Shown piece after piece: positions 1 to 7,949 of a DNA stretch of 9,673 nucleotides (position 1 is the first letter of the stretch; each line of letters begins with the position of its first letter). Origin of the DNA: Mariniphaga sp. (lineage in GTDB: Bacteria; Bacteroidota; Bacteroidia; Bacteroidales; Prolixibacteraceae); assembly GCA_025363795.1 (NCBI GenBank), contig JANYLE010000065.1, positions 1 through 9,673 of the forward strand, written 5' to 3'. The notes below the pieces were generated by a model. The model ran no database searches. It saw only the letters and a program-made list of their open reading frames with translations, and was not told the origin of the DNA. A program made the translations under genes and the position numbers.

Positions 1-1378
1 TCAGTGCGCTTAGAGTTGCTGCCAACAAAATCGGGCCCATACCAAAGAAAAGAGCAAGAATAGATACCAGAAATAATAAGCCAAACGAGACGACCTGGTA
101 ACCGATAACCCCTTTGATAAGGTAAAAGGCTACGGATGTCAATACAACCAATACCGAAGTAATCAGGTATTCATTGATGTTTGATGTAAACGAAGGCTTG
201 AAAACCTTCTCCCTGAAAGGGTCCTTGGCTTGACTATCGGCGCCAAGAATATAAACATCAATATTCCCGCTATATCGAATCAGCTTGTTTACAAAGTTGC
301 CAAAAAGGAACATCGAGAAATGATTCCGGACGCGGGGTTTTCCGACAATGATATGCGTTACATTATCTTTATGGGCAAAATCAACAATTGCCGTAACGAC
401 ATCATCATTGGTAATAATCCTGAATTTTATCCCCAATTGTTTGGCAAGATTGATATTTTTGTCGAGTTGTTCCCTTTCTTTGGTGGTGAGTTTGTGCAAT
501 GTTTCGACATAAACTGCCTGAATGTTTGCACCCATCGAATAGGAGAGGTTCTTTGCCCAACGCAATAGCCTGGTTGATTGTTGCCGATAGTCGATCGCAA
601 CCAGAAGGTGCAATCCCGATTTCCATGGGCCGCGAATTCGTTTTTGCTGCATATAATCATGCAGTTGTTTGTCAACCCTGTCAGCAACAATCCGTAAAGC
701 CATTTCCCGTAATGCGGTAATATTCCCTTTGCGGAAGAAATTTTCAATTGCCTCTTTCGAGCGTTCAGGGGTATAAACCTTTCCCTCTGAAAGTCTTTGA
801 AGCAGTTCATCCGGAGTTAAGTCAACCAATTCTATTTCATCTGCATTTTCGAAAATTTCATCGGGCAGTGTTTCGCGCACGATAATACCTGTGATTTGTG
901 CAACGGTTTCAGACCGGCTTTCAAGATGCTGCACATTGACAGTCGTATAGACATTGATGCCGTTTTCGAGAATTTCCTGGACATCCTGATATCGTTTTGT
1001 GTGACGGCTACCGGGGGCATTGGTATGAGCGAGTTCATCAACCAAAACGATAAGTGGCTTGCGCGCAATAATAGCGTCCAAATCCATTTCCTGAGCCGAT
1101 GTTGATTTGTAAGCGTAGTTAATTCGGGGAATGATTTCGAAACCTTTAACCAATTGGGCGGTTTCACTGCGGTTATGCGTCTCTATATACCCGATTATGA
1201 TATCATTACCTTTTAACTTTTCAGCGTGGGCAGTTTGCAGCATGGTGTAGGTTTTACCCACACCTGCACACATACCGAAAAATATTTTCAGCTTTCCCCG
1301 TTTGCTTTTTTCCTCCTCATAAATCAACGAAGCCAAAAGTTCATCGGGATTTGGTCGGTTACCGTCAATAAAGTCCAT
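1..1378 (-). CDS. kdpD: KdpD potassium sensor histidine kinase, N-terminal 459 residues (cut by window edge)
   Basis: Membrane sensor kinase that controls kdpFABC expression in response to potassium limitation. I translated it from the ATG at 1378 to the window edge and the frame stays open throughout; the 3' part lies outside. Visible parts, in order: the cytoplasmic KdpD domain (about 28-240) with a Walker A motif GMCAGVGKT at 35-43, the family signature GYIETHNRSET at 63-73 and a Walker B-like VDELAHTN at 113-120; a universal-stress-protein-like domain (about 256-379) with IVGKPRVRNHF near 344-354; then the first transmembrane helices (about 404-421 and 429-459). These positions match E. 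coli KdpD almost residue for residue. The remaining helices, GAF region and HisKA/HATPase kinase are expected beyond the edge. The ATG directly follows the TAA of the preceding HAMP gene, which suggests translational coupling. The identity is secure; whether the unseen C-terminus is complete is unknown. Confidence 0.95.
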   Translation of the reverse strand, partial: MDFIDGNRPNPDELLASLIYEEEKSKRGKLKIFFGMCAGVGKTYTMLQTAHAEKLKGNDIIIGYIETHNRSETAQLVKGFEIIPRINYAYKSTSAQEMDLDAIIARKPLIVLVDELAHTNAPGSRHTKRYQDVQEILENGINVYTTVNVQHLESRSETVAQITGIIVRETLPDEIFENADEIELVDLTPDELLQRLSEGKVYTPERSKEAIENFFRKGNITALREMALRIVADRVDKQLHDYMQQKRIRGPWKSGLHLLVAIDYRQQSTRLLRWAKNLSYSMGANIQAVYVETLHKLTTKEREQLDKNINLAKQLGIKFRIITNDDVVTAIVDFAHKDNVTHIIVGKPRVRNHFSMFLFGNFVNKLIRYSGNIDVYILGADSQAKDPFREKVFKPSFTSNINEYLITSVLVVLTSVAFYLIKGVIGYQVVSFGLLFLVSILALFFGMGPILLAATLSAL

Positions 1379-2272
1379 TTACTGTTTGTTGCTTTCAAAC
1401 TTAGCAATTAATTCAACTGCTTGTTTCTCGATGCTTTTCATTTGTTCCAAAATTCTTTGTAATTCCTGAACCTGGTACTGACTTTTCTCTCTTTCAAAAT
1501 CATCTTTAGAAGCCAGGGCTGCATTTTGATTGTTCTCATTAAGTTTATCGGCCATTTCGTTGACAATCAATGATATTTCGAAAAACTCATCATTCCCTTC
1601 AAAATAAAGCCTTTTCCCATAATCACTCGAACGAATTTCTTTTATCCCGTTGTATAACTGGGAAAATCGTTCATTGGAATAAGAAGAGAAACTATAAGAA
1701 TAGAAAAGTGCAATAATAAAGCACAAAGTCGCGATAATTGTCATCTGAGTCAGAGCCTCTTGTGACGAAATTTTGTTATTGTCGGTTTTCACTTCAATGG
1801 CCTTTCCGTTCATTTGAGATAAAAGCACCAATTGTTGGTAAAGTTCACTATATATTTTTTGAAGATTAACGATTTTGGGAACGGGTTGTGGCGATTCAAA
1901 AGTCTTAACAATAGCATCACGGTATTCCTTTAATCCGGCTTCAATGCCGGAAACCAGTTTATCTTCGCCAGGCTCTGTAATATTATTTTTTTCTGATTGC
2001 AGCGACTGGTCAATAATATTGAGTTCCTTTTTAATGATTAAGCTATCTGAATTTTTGTTGGTTAAAAAACTATTTGTGATTTCCTGGTTGATGTTTGTTA
2101 AAGCTCCTGCCATCTCGCGGGCATAAACAACAGATATATAGTTTTCTTTGAGGATAGCACCTGTTTCCTTCGACAGCTTATTCATATAATAAGCCGAGAA
2201 AATAGATAGGACCAGAATGATTAATAAGAAAACCATTCCTACAGAGAACTTTGAGCGAATTGATAATTTCAT
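1379..2272 (-). CDS. Membrane four-helix-bundle/HAMP sensor protein without kinase domain, in kdp operon
   Basis: A 297-residue protein that I do not recognise by name. Seen: a short cytoplasmic N-terminus; a transmembrane helix at about 10-30; an extracytoplasmic, mostly helical region (31-175) with NYISVVYAREMAGAL at 44-58, typical of Bacteroidota four-helix-bundle sensor modules; a second transmembrane helix at about 177-196; a HAMP-like segment at about 197-245; and a charged coiled coil (about 246-297) rich in E, K and Q. It resembles the front half of a sensor histidine kinase or chemoreceptor, but the reading frame ends before any PAS, HisKA, HATPase or methyl-accepting signalling domain. 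It lies 12 bp after kdpC and its TAA abuts the kdpD ATG, so it is almost certainly co-expressed with Kdp. My inference is a sensory or regulatory partner of KdpD or KdpFABC. The alternative is a truncated kinase kept by chance, which the clean spacing argues against. Confidence 0.85.
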   Translation of the reverse strand: MKLSIRSKFSVGMVFLLIILVLSIFSAYYMNKLSKETGAILKENYISVVYAREMAGALTNINQEITNSFLTNKNSDSLIIKKELNIIDQSLQSEKNNITEPGEDKLVSGIEAGLKEYRDAIVKTFESPQPVPKIVNLQKIYSELYQQLVLLSQMNGKAIEVKTDNNKISSQEALTQMTIIATLCFIIALFYSYSFSSYSNERFSQLYNGIKEIRSSDYGKRLYFEGNDEFFEISLIVNEMADKLNENNQNAALASKDDFEREKSQYQVQELQRILEQMKSIEKQAVELIAKFESNKQ

Positions 2273-2284
2273 GACCGATAGTTT

Positions 2285-2878
2285 TTATTTGTTGTCAGCG
2301 TATTTTGAGCTAAGTTTATCAAGTTCAATGTTTAAGAGTAGTACATTAATGCGACTTTGACCAAATAAACCGAATTTCGGTAGATCGCTTTCTGAATGAA
2401 TATACCTGGTTAGTTTTTCTTTTTGACCCGGATTTAGATTACGGGCTTTTACAACTCTGTCGACCTGAAGCAAAGCTGCTTTTGGCGAAATATGAGGGTC
2501 GAGGCCACTTGCTGAAGCAAAAAGCATTTCGGATGGAATTTCAGTAAGGCTGTCCAGCTGGTTGAAAGCAATAAACTGCTGCTTCCGGCCGGCTACCAGT
2601 TTTTTCAGCGTTGCATTGGTAAGTCCATAGTTTGAACCACCCGATGGCAGGGGATTGTACGAAACTGCCGATGGTCGACCAATAAAATAGTTCGTGCTGT
2701 CGAATTTTTGGCCGATCAACTCACTTCCTATTGCTTTCCCATCTTTAATAATAATAGATCCGTTCGCTTTTTCAGGGAAGGCGGCCTGCGCCATTCCTGA
2801 AACCAAAAGCGGGTAAACAATTCCTGTGAGAACGGTGAAAAAAAGAAATATTTTCAAGGCTATAAATAGTGTTTTCAT
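2285..2878 (-). CDS. kdpC: Potassium-transporting ATPase KdpC subunit
   Basis: Small subunit of the KdpFABC potassium pump. It has one N-terminal membrane anchor and a periplasmic domain, and it stabilises the complex. The protein has 197 residues, close to the usual 190 or so. A hydrophobic helix spans about 5-33, with the family segment TGIVYPLLVSGMAQAAFP at 18-35. Conserved KdpC blocks follow: IGQKFD at 55-60, YFIGRPSAVSYNPLPSGGSN at 64-83 and ASASGLDPHISPKAA at 121-135, the last being the most diagnostic. The ATG at 2878 starts the protein correctly before the membrane helix. The gene lies 57 bp after kdpB and 12 bp before the HAMP gene. The C-terminus (about 150-197) is somewhat longer and more divergent than the core. 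No damage is seen. Confidence 0.97.
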   Translation of the reverse strand: MKTLFIALKIFLFFTVLTGIVYPLLVSGMAQAAFPEKANGSIIIKDGKAIGSELIGQKFDSTNYFIGRPSAVSYNPLPSGGSNYGLTNATLKKLVAGRKQQFIAFNQLDSLTEIPSEMLFASASGLDPHISPKAALLQVDRVVKARNLNPGQKEKLTRYIHSESDLPKFGLFGQSRINVLLLNIELDKLSSKYADNK

Positions 2879-2935
2879 TTTTAAGTATAATGTTTTAATA
2901 TCGGTTGAACAGGCACTCTTTCTATTGAAGAATTA

Positions 2936-5014
2936 TTAAAGGTTGATGAGTAGATCTATCAGTTTAATTCCAATAAACGGAGCGATTAGCCCACCTAAAC
3001 CGTAGATAAAAAGATTTTTGATTAATGCAGTATTCGCAGAAACCGGCCGGTAGGGAACTCCTTTTAAAGCCAAGGGGATTAAAAGAATAATGATGATCGC
3101 ATTAAAGATTACAGCGCTCAATATGGCACTTTGAGGTGAGCCCAGGTTCATGACATTCAAGGCAGAGAGTGGGCCTATTCCATTTTTCCCGGAATAAAGG
3201 GAGATAGCAATGGCCGGGATAATGGCAAAATACTTTGCAACGTCGTTTGCAATGCTGAAGGTGGTAAGTGCACCACGGGTCATCAATAACTGTTTGCCAA
3301 CTTCCACTACTTCAATTAGTTTTGTAGGGTTACTGTCCAGGTCAACCATGTTGCCTGCTTCGCGTGCTGCCTGCGTCCCGGAGTTCATTGCAATTCCAAT
3401 GTCTGCCTGGGCAAGTGCCGGAGCATCATTTGTACCATCACCAATCATCCCAACCAGGTGACCGTTTGCCTGCTCTTCGCGGATTCGACGCAATTTATCT
3501 TCAGGCGTGGCTTCTGCCATAAAGTCGTCAACACCGGCTTCGGCAGCAATGGCAGCCGCGGTTAAAGCATTATCGCCTGTAATCATCACCGTCTTAATTC
3601 CCATCTTCCGTAATTCGGCAAACCGTTGTTTAATACCACCTTTAACAATGTCTTTGAGGTGAATAACCCCAAGGACCTTGTTGTCCTGAGCTACAACTAA
3701 AGGGGTTGCTCCCTGGCGGGCTAATTCCGATACAACATCTTGTATATTCTGGGGGTAAAAGCTGTTGTTATTTTGCACAAAGGATCGGATGGCTTCAGCT
3801 GAACCTTTCCGAATCTGACGAGTCTGACCATCTTTGGTTTTGATATCTACACCGCTCATTCGGGACTGCGCCGTAAACGGGATGAACAAAGCATTAAGCT
3901 GCTGCACTTCACGACCACGGATATTGAATTTTTCTTTCGCCAGAATAACGATGGAACGCCCTTCGGGTGTTTCGTCGGACAAAGAAGAAAGCTGTGCCGC
4001 ACTCGCTAATTCTTCTACGGTTACGCCATCGGCTGGAATAAAATCAGTTGCCATGCGGTTACCCAAAGTTATGGTACCCGTTTTATCGAGCAACAAAACA
4101 TCAACGTCTCCGGCAGCTTCGATGGCACGACCACTGGTGGCAATCACGTTTCGCTGCAAAAGTCTGTCCATGCCACTAATCCCGATTGCACTTAATAAAC
4201 CACCGATGGTTGTCGGAATCAAACAAACCAACAAGGCAATTAATACAGGAATGGTCAGGTTTTGTGATGCAGGTAATCCGGATGCAGAAAGACTGTATGC
4301 AAAGAATGCCGGAAGCGTTACGACTGCTAACAAGAAGATAATTGACAATCCTGACAGCAGTATCGACAAGGCAATTTCATTGGGCGTTTTTTTCCGTTTT
4401 GCACCTTCAACCAGTGCAATCATACGGTCAATAAAGGTATCACCAGGTTCTGAGGTAATCCGGATCAGGATTCTGTCGCTGATCACTTTTGTTCCACCCG
4501 TTACTGCAGAACGGTCGCCACCGCTTTCGCGAATTACTGGTGCTGATTCACCGGTAATTGCTGATTCATCAACGCTCGCAATCCCTTCAATCACTTCACC
4601 ATCTGAAGGGATAACGTCACCAGCTTCGCAAACGACAACATCTCCTTTTTTAAGCTCGGGTGCAGATACAAGTTCCTCCTTCTGACCGGTTAATTTCCGG
4701 GCCTGAGTTTGTGTTCGATTTTTTCTTAGGCTTTCTGCCTGGGCTTTTCCACGACCTTCGGCAATCGCTTCCGAAAAATTGGCAAATAATACGGTAAACC
4801 AAAGCCAGATGGCTATTTGCAGGTTGAAAGAGGAAAAATTGCCATTAAAAAGACTGGCGAAAACTACGATACTTGTTAGTAATGAACCGATCGCAACGAT
4901 AAATATTACGGGGTTTTTAACAAGCGAACCAGGGTTTAACTTGATAAAGCTATCCTTTGTTGCCTGCAGGATTAGTTTTTTATTAAACAGGTTTGTATTT
5001 TGTTTTGTACTCAT
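2936..5014 (-). CDS. kdpB: Potassium-transporting P-type ATPase KdpB subunit
   Basis: Catalytic ATPase subunit of KdpFABC, a P-type ATPase in the inner membrane. I start it at the ATG at 5014 (692 residues). An in-frame TTG at 5023 would add only three residues and sits closer to the kdpA stop. Seen with this numbering: the actuator motif TGES at 154-157, whose serine is the inhibitory phosphorylation site in E. coli; the CLIPTTIGGL segment of the central membrane helix near 265-274; the phosphorylation motif DKTGT with its aspartate at 310; MITGDN in the P domain; and GDGTNDAPALAQADIGIAM in the hinge region. Length and motif order match E. coli KdpB (682 residues). About 12 bp separate it from the kdpA stop. 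All catalytic residues appear present, so the pump should be functional. Confidence 0.98.
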   Translation of the reverse strand: MSTKQNTNLFNKKLILQATKDSFIKLNPGSLVKNPVIFIVAIGSLLTSIVVFASLFNGNFSSFNLQIAIWLWFTVLFANFSEAIAEGRGKAQAESLRKNRTQTQARKLTGQKEELVSAPELKKGDVVVCEAGDVIPSDGEVIEGIASVDESAITGESAPVIRESGGDRSAVTGGTKVISDRILIRITSEPGDTFIDRMIALVEGAKRKKTPNEIALSILLSGLSIIFLLAVVTLPAFFAYSLSASGLPASQNLTIPVLIALLVCLIPTTIGGLLSAIGISGMDRLLQRNVIATSGRAIEAAGDVDVLLLDKTGTITLGNRMATDFIPADGVTVEELASAAQLSSLSDETPEGRSIVILAKEKFNIRGREVQQLNALFIPFTAQSRMSGVDIKTKDGQTRQIRKGSAEAIRSFVQNNNSFYPQNIQDVVSELARQGATPLVVAQDNKVLGVIHLKDIVKGGIKQRFAELRKMGIKTVMITGDNALTAAAIAAEAGVDDFMAEATPEDKLRRIREEQANGHLVGMIGDGTNDAPALAQADIGIAMNSGTQAAREAGNMVDLDSNPTKLIEVVEVGKQLLMTRGALTTFSIANDVAKYFAIIPAIAISLYSGKNGIGPLSALNVMNLGSPQSAILSAVIFNAIIIILLIPLALKGVPYRPVSANTALIKNLFIYGLGGLIAPFIGIKLIDLLINL

Positions 5015-5026
5015 GGTTTTCAAAAT

Positions 5027-6718
5027 TTAAAAGGTAGTTCCGCTATTCATTAGTAAATGTTCGATGATCGGGCCAAGTGATAAGGCTGGGAAAAAGGTCA
5101 ATCCTCCAACGATCAGAATGACTGCAATTAATAGACCTATGAACAATCCGTTATCGGTATGGAAAGTTCCGGCAGATGGTGGTGTGATCTTCTTCCCTGC
5201 CATCTTTCCCGCAATGGCAAGAACAGGAATAATGATTCCAAATCGTCCGATGATCATGCCCAAACCTGTTGTAAGATTATAAAATGGCGTATTGGCATTA
5301 AGTCCCGCAAAGGCGCTTCCATTGTTTCCTGCCGCCGAACTAAAGGCATATAGAATTTCAGAAAAACCATGTGGCCCGGCATTGTTGAGGCTTGAAAGGC
5401 CCAGGTTACTCACGGAAGCCCAGGCGGTGAACAGTAGTATTACAAAACTTGGGGCAAGAATGGCAATGATGGCCATTTGAACCTCAAATGCTTCAATTTT
5501 TTTTCCTAAATATTCGGGTGTTCTTCCAACCATTAGTCCGGCGATAAATACAGTGAGTATTATGAAGATGACCATACCATACAAACCAGCTCCGACTCCT
5601 CCGAAAATAACCTCACCCAGTAATATATTGATAATGGTCACCATTCCAGCTAAAGGCGACAAACTTTCATGCATCGCATTCACTGAACCGTTTGAAGCTG
5701 CCGTGGTGACAGTTGACCAAAGGACACTGTTGGTAATGCCGAAACGGGTTTCCTTTCCTTCCATAAGTGGTAAATTCCCGAAAATTGGATTCGATGAATA
5801 TTCTGCATATAATGAGATCCCCAACCCAACAATCAGTAAGATCAGCATTGCCGTAAAGATGGTCCATCCCTGCCGTGTGGAGCCAACCATTTTACCATAG
5901 GTGAATGTTAATGATGCAGGGATGAGCAATATAAATAACATTTCGAGGAAGTTGCTAAATGGTGTTGGATTTTCAAATGGGTGGGCACTGTTGGCATTGA
6001 AAAATCCGCCACCGTTTGTCCCCAACTGTTTAATGGCAATTTGCGAAGCTGCTGGCCCCATTGGAATTACCTGCAGAGCCCCTTGTAAGGTCTGAACTTC
6101 TTCGTAAGGTTTGAAGTTCTGAACGACACCTTGTCCGACTAAAACAATTGCGAATAGGATTGAAAGCGGTAGCAGTACATACAATATTATTCGTGTAATA
6201 TCAGTCCAGAAGTTACCTAGCTTGTCGGTGGTTTTACGCGAAAGTCCCCGGATAAGGGCCAGTAATACAGCCATTCCTGTAGCTGCACTAACAAAATTCT
6301 GAACCGTAAGTCCAATCATCTGCACAAAATAACTCATAGTTGTCTCGCCTGCATATCCCTGCCAATTGGTATTGGTCACAAAACTAACCGAAGTATTAAA
6401 TGCTGAATGCCACGTTACATTTGGAAGATGGGCCGGGTTGAAAGGTAAATAGGTTTGAAATAACTGAATCAGGAATACAAAGATAAATCCAATCAGGTTA
6501 AATAAAAGTAGGCCAAATGTATAAGACTTCCAGTTTGCCTCTTCATTAGGAGCGATTCCTATAAATTTGTAAATCAGTTTTTCGAGCCAGCCAAAAACAG
6601 GCAACATAAAGTGTCTTTCACCTGCAAATACTTTACTCATAAAGTTGCCCAAAATTGGTGTTAACCCGATTAACAGGGCAAAGAAAAGTAATACCTGAAT
6701 GATATCCTGGATTGTCAT
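5027..6718 (-). CDS. kdpA: Potassium-transporting ATPase KdpA subunit (K+ channel-like)
   Basis: Potassium-binding and translocating subunit of KdpFABC, a polytopic inner-membrane protein of the superfamily of K+ transporters. At 563 residues it is close to E. coli KdpA (557). The four pore-loop segments that form the selectivity filter are visible: TNTNWQGYAG at 115-124, GTNGGGFFNANSAH at 233-246, ASNGSVNAMH at 341-350 and GNNGSAFAG at 464-472. About ten hydrophobic helices cover the rest. The gene starts 2 bp after the kdpF stop and ends 12 bp before kdpB, so it is the second gene of the operon. All filter glycines expected for high-affinity uptake are present. No frameshift or truncation is seen. 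Confidence 0.98.
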   Translation of the reverse strand: MTIQDIIQVLLFFALLIGLTPILGNFMSKVFAGERHFMLPVFGWLEKLIYKFIGIAPNEEANWKSYTFGLLLFNLIGFIFVFLIQLFQTYLPFNPAHLPNVTWHSAFNTSVSFVTNTNWQGYAGETTMSYFVQMIGLTVQNFVSAATGMAVLLALIRGLSRKTTDKLGNFWTDITRIILYVLLPLSILFAIVLVGQGVVQNFKPYEEVQTLQGALQVIPMGPAASQIAIKQLGTNGGGFFNANSAHPFENPTPFSNFLEMLFILLIPASLTFTYGKMVGSTRQGWTIFTAMLILLIVGLGISLYAEYSSNPIFGNLPLMEGKETRFGITNSVLWSTVTTAASNGSVNAMHESLSPLAGMVTIINILLGEVIFGGVGAGLYGMVIFIILTVFIAGLMVGRTPEYLGKKIEAFEVQMAIIAILAPSFVILLFTAWASVSNLGLSSLNNAGPHGFSEILYAFSSAAGNNGSAFAGLNANTPFYNLTTGLGMIIGRFGIIIPVLAIAGKMAGKKITPPSAGTFHTDNGLFIGLLIAVILIVGGLTFFPALSLGPIIEHLLMNSGTTF

Positions 6719-6720
6719 GA

Positions 6721-6849
6721 TTAGAATTTTTCAGGTTTAATCAATGAAAAGAGAAGGTAACCAAGAATAAACAGGGCAATAACAGCTCCAATAATATAAC
6801 CTGACGGGTTACTTGTTTGCTCTATCACCATAAAAATTGTTGCATTCAT
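6721..6849 (-). CDS. kdpF: KdpF small membrane subunit of the Kdp pump
   Basis: A 42-residue single-pass membrane peptide that sits at the interface of KdpA and KdpB and stabilises the complex. I translated it by hand from the ATG at 6849. The core GYIIGAVIALFILGYLLFSL (residues 17-36) and the tail IKPEKF match the KdpF pattern of one hydrophobic helix with an L-G-Y-L motif and a short charged C-terminus ending in E-x-F. It ends 2 bp before the kdpA ATG, the standard kdpF position. The first 16 residues are longer than usual for KdpF. An internal ATG at 6831 (Met7) would give a 36-residue protein and I cannot choose firmly between them. No clear Shine-Dalgarno sequence is seen, as is common in Bacteroidota. 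Confidence 0.9.
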   Translation of the reverse strand: MNATIFMVIEQTSNPSGYIIGAVIALFILGYLLFSLIKPEKF

Positions 6850-6871
6850 ATCGGATCATTTTAATACGATA

Positions 6872-6879
6872 CAAAAATG
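6872..6879 (-). promoter_or_regulatory. Candidate -7 element of the kdp operon promoter
   Basis: Read on the minus strand this is CATTTTTG, one base away from the Bacteroidota -7 consensus TAnnTTTG, and about 22 bp before the kdpF ATG. No TTG is found at the expected -33 spacing. Direct repeats lie there instead, which would fit a promoter that needs an activator. The support is weak. Confidence 0.3.
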
Positions 6880-6894
6880 CGTCGGAATCTGTAA

Positions 6895-6931
6895 TGGTTT
6901 TATAAGGATTGGTAGTGGTTGTATAAAGATT
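6895..6931. repeat. Two 16-bp direct repeats upstream of kdpF, candidate operator
   Basis: TGGTTTTATAAGGATT at 6895-6910 and TGGTTGTATAAAGATT at 6916-6931 match at 14 of 16 bases and repeat with a period of 21 bp, two helical turns. A partial third copy of the core, TTTTATAAAGA, starts at 6930. They lie 46-82 bp before the kdpF start, directly upstream of the weak -7 element, where an activator would bind. Binding by an OmpR/PhoB-type regulator such as KdpE is an inference; no regulator gene is in the window. Confidence 0.45.
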
Positions 6932-6964
6932 TTATAAAGAGGAGAATAATTACCCATTCTCCCC

Positions 6965-7010
6965 AAAAAAATAACTCCGGTAATCAACGAAACATTGATT
7001 GCCGGAGTTA
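6965..7010 (-). terminator. Intrinsic terminator upstream of the kdp operon
   Basis: A 9-bp stem (6972-6980 with 7002-7010, core AACTCCGG/CCGGAGTT) continues after one mismatch with 6 more pairs around a 7-base loop. On the minus strand it is followed by seven T (6971-6965). It ends transcription of the lipoprotein gene at 7128-7853, whose stop lies about 118 bp upstream, and it isolates the kdp promoter. On the plus strand the stem lacks a T run, so it acts one way. Confidence 0.88.
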
Positions 7011-7127
7011 ATATCCGTCAGTAGCTGGACAAATTTTATATTTCTAAAACCAACCGAAACGTTAGTTTGTCAATTCACCGGAACATCTACACATGAAGAA
7101 ACTAAACGATAGGTGATTCTGGAAAAT

Positions 7128-7853
7128 CTATTTTACGATTGTTGCATCTTCGATAATCAATGGATAGAAATATCCCGCGCCGAAATCTTTGGCAAGGGCA
7201 ACCACACCTTCAATGGTAATCACATCTCCGACTAAAACAGTTGCCTGGGTTGTTAAGGTTAAATCAAAATCTTCACCATTTTTTGTCCCATCCTGAAGAT
7301 GAATCCAATTACGCCCCATTATTTGATCGTTAACTTTTACTACCGCACCTTTTAGCTTCACTTTTTTGCCGGAATAGTTTGCCTTCTTGTTATAGAGTTC
7401 CGCAATGGTAATTCCACCCTCAGCTGGTTCAACTTTGACATTAGCTTCTACTGGCGCTGCTTTTTTGCCGGCCGGGGTCTTGCCACCCATTGCCGGCATT
7501 TGTGCTGAAGCCATCTCAGGTTCTCTGGATACTGTAGAAACAAAGAGGATGGTCGGGAAATCACGATTGAGTTCTTTGCTATGGAAATTTTCCATCACTG
7601 CTGCAGTTTCAAGGTTTAAATACAGTTCTTCGCCAACTGTGAATTCTTGCCTTGAAACAGCCACCCATTTTTCGGAAAGTGCATCTGTTACACGTAAATA
7701 GGTATAGCTGGTTCCCTGAATAACTTCTGCAACCTTAGTGCTGGTAAGTTGTCCCTTTTGTGTTGCATCTGCCTTAGGTTTTGGTTGTGGCGAAGCGCAA
7801 GCTACGATCAGTTGAATAACGACCATTAAAAAAAATAATTTTCTCATTTTCAT
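7128..7853 (-). CDS. Lipoprotein with C-terminal OB-fold-like domain
   Basis: A 241-residue predicted lipoprotein of unknown role. Seen: a charged N-terminus, a hydrophobic stretch and a lipobox IVAC with the lipidated cysteine at 19, followed by a proline/lysine linker. Residues about 35-108 form a beta-rich domain (YTYLRVTDALSEKWVAV at 50-66, then a stretch containing AAVMENFHSKELNRDF). An Ala/Lys/Met-rich linker spans 110-145. The C-terminal domain (about 147-241) contains VKLKGAVVKVNDQIMGRNWI at 165-184 and HLQDGT at 185-190, a pattern I know from OB-fold (nucleic-acid-binding-like) domains of exported bacterial proteins. The first domain may be a second, diverged copy. In an envelope lipoprotein such folds need not bind nucleic acid. 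It has its own promoter and terminator, so it is monocistronic and unlinked to kdp. Met3 (ATG at 7847) is an alternative start. Confidence 0.88.
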   Translation of the reverse strand: MKMRKLFFLMVVIQLIVACASPQPKPKADATQKGQLTSTKVAEVIQGTSYTYLRVTDALSEKWVAVSRQEFTVGEELYLNLETAAVMENFHSKELNRDFPTILFVSTVSREPEMASAQMPAMGGKTPAGKKAAPVEANVKVEPAEGGITIAELYNKKANYSGKKVKLKGAVVKVNDQIMGRNWIHLQDGTKNGEDFDLTLTTQATVLVGDVITIEGVVALAKDFGAGYFYPLIIEDATIVK

Positions 7854-7920
7854 ATTATTAAATCATACTTACAAATAACAAAATACGAATGGAATGTTTA
7901 AACACAATTCGGTTTTTGTG

Positions 7921-7949
7921 CAAATTTATTCCTTTTCTAAAATCTTCAA
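7921..7949 (-). promoter_or_regulatory. Bacteroidota-type promoter for the lipoprotein gene
   Basis: On the minus strand there is TTG (7949-7947), 18 bp, then TAAATTTG (7928-7921), an exact match to the TAnnTTTG -7 consensus of the phylum. Transcription would start near 7915, leaving a leader of about 60 bases before the ATG at 7853. No other TAnnTTTG match is seen between this gene and the divergent ThuA gene. Confidence 0.6.

Noticed and set aside
230..1167. Several short frames on both strands across the left end, which could suggest a broken gene.
   Set aside because: The minus-strand frame from 1378 to the edge is continuous and gives an intact KdpD N-terminus. The short frames are shadows of it.
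3834..4685. A 283-codon plus-strand frame opposite kdpB.
   Set aside because: It lies wholly antisense to a highly conserved P-type ATPase and its translation has no recognisable domain.
5015..5023. TTG at 5023 as the kdpB start.
   Set aside because: The ATG at 5014 gives a start typical for the family, and nothing conserved is lost by dropping three residues.
6850..6960. A sigma-54 (-24 GG / -12 GC) promoter for kdp.
   Set aside because: I looked for a TGGCAC-N5-TTGC pattern on the minus strand and found no acceptable match.
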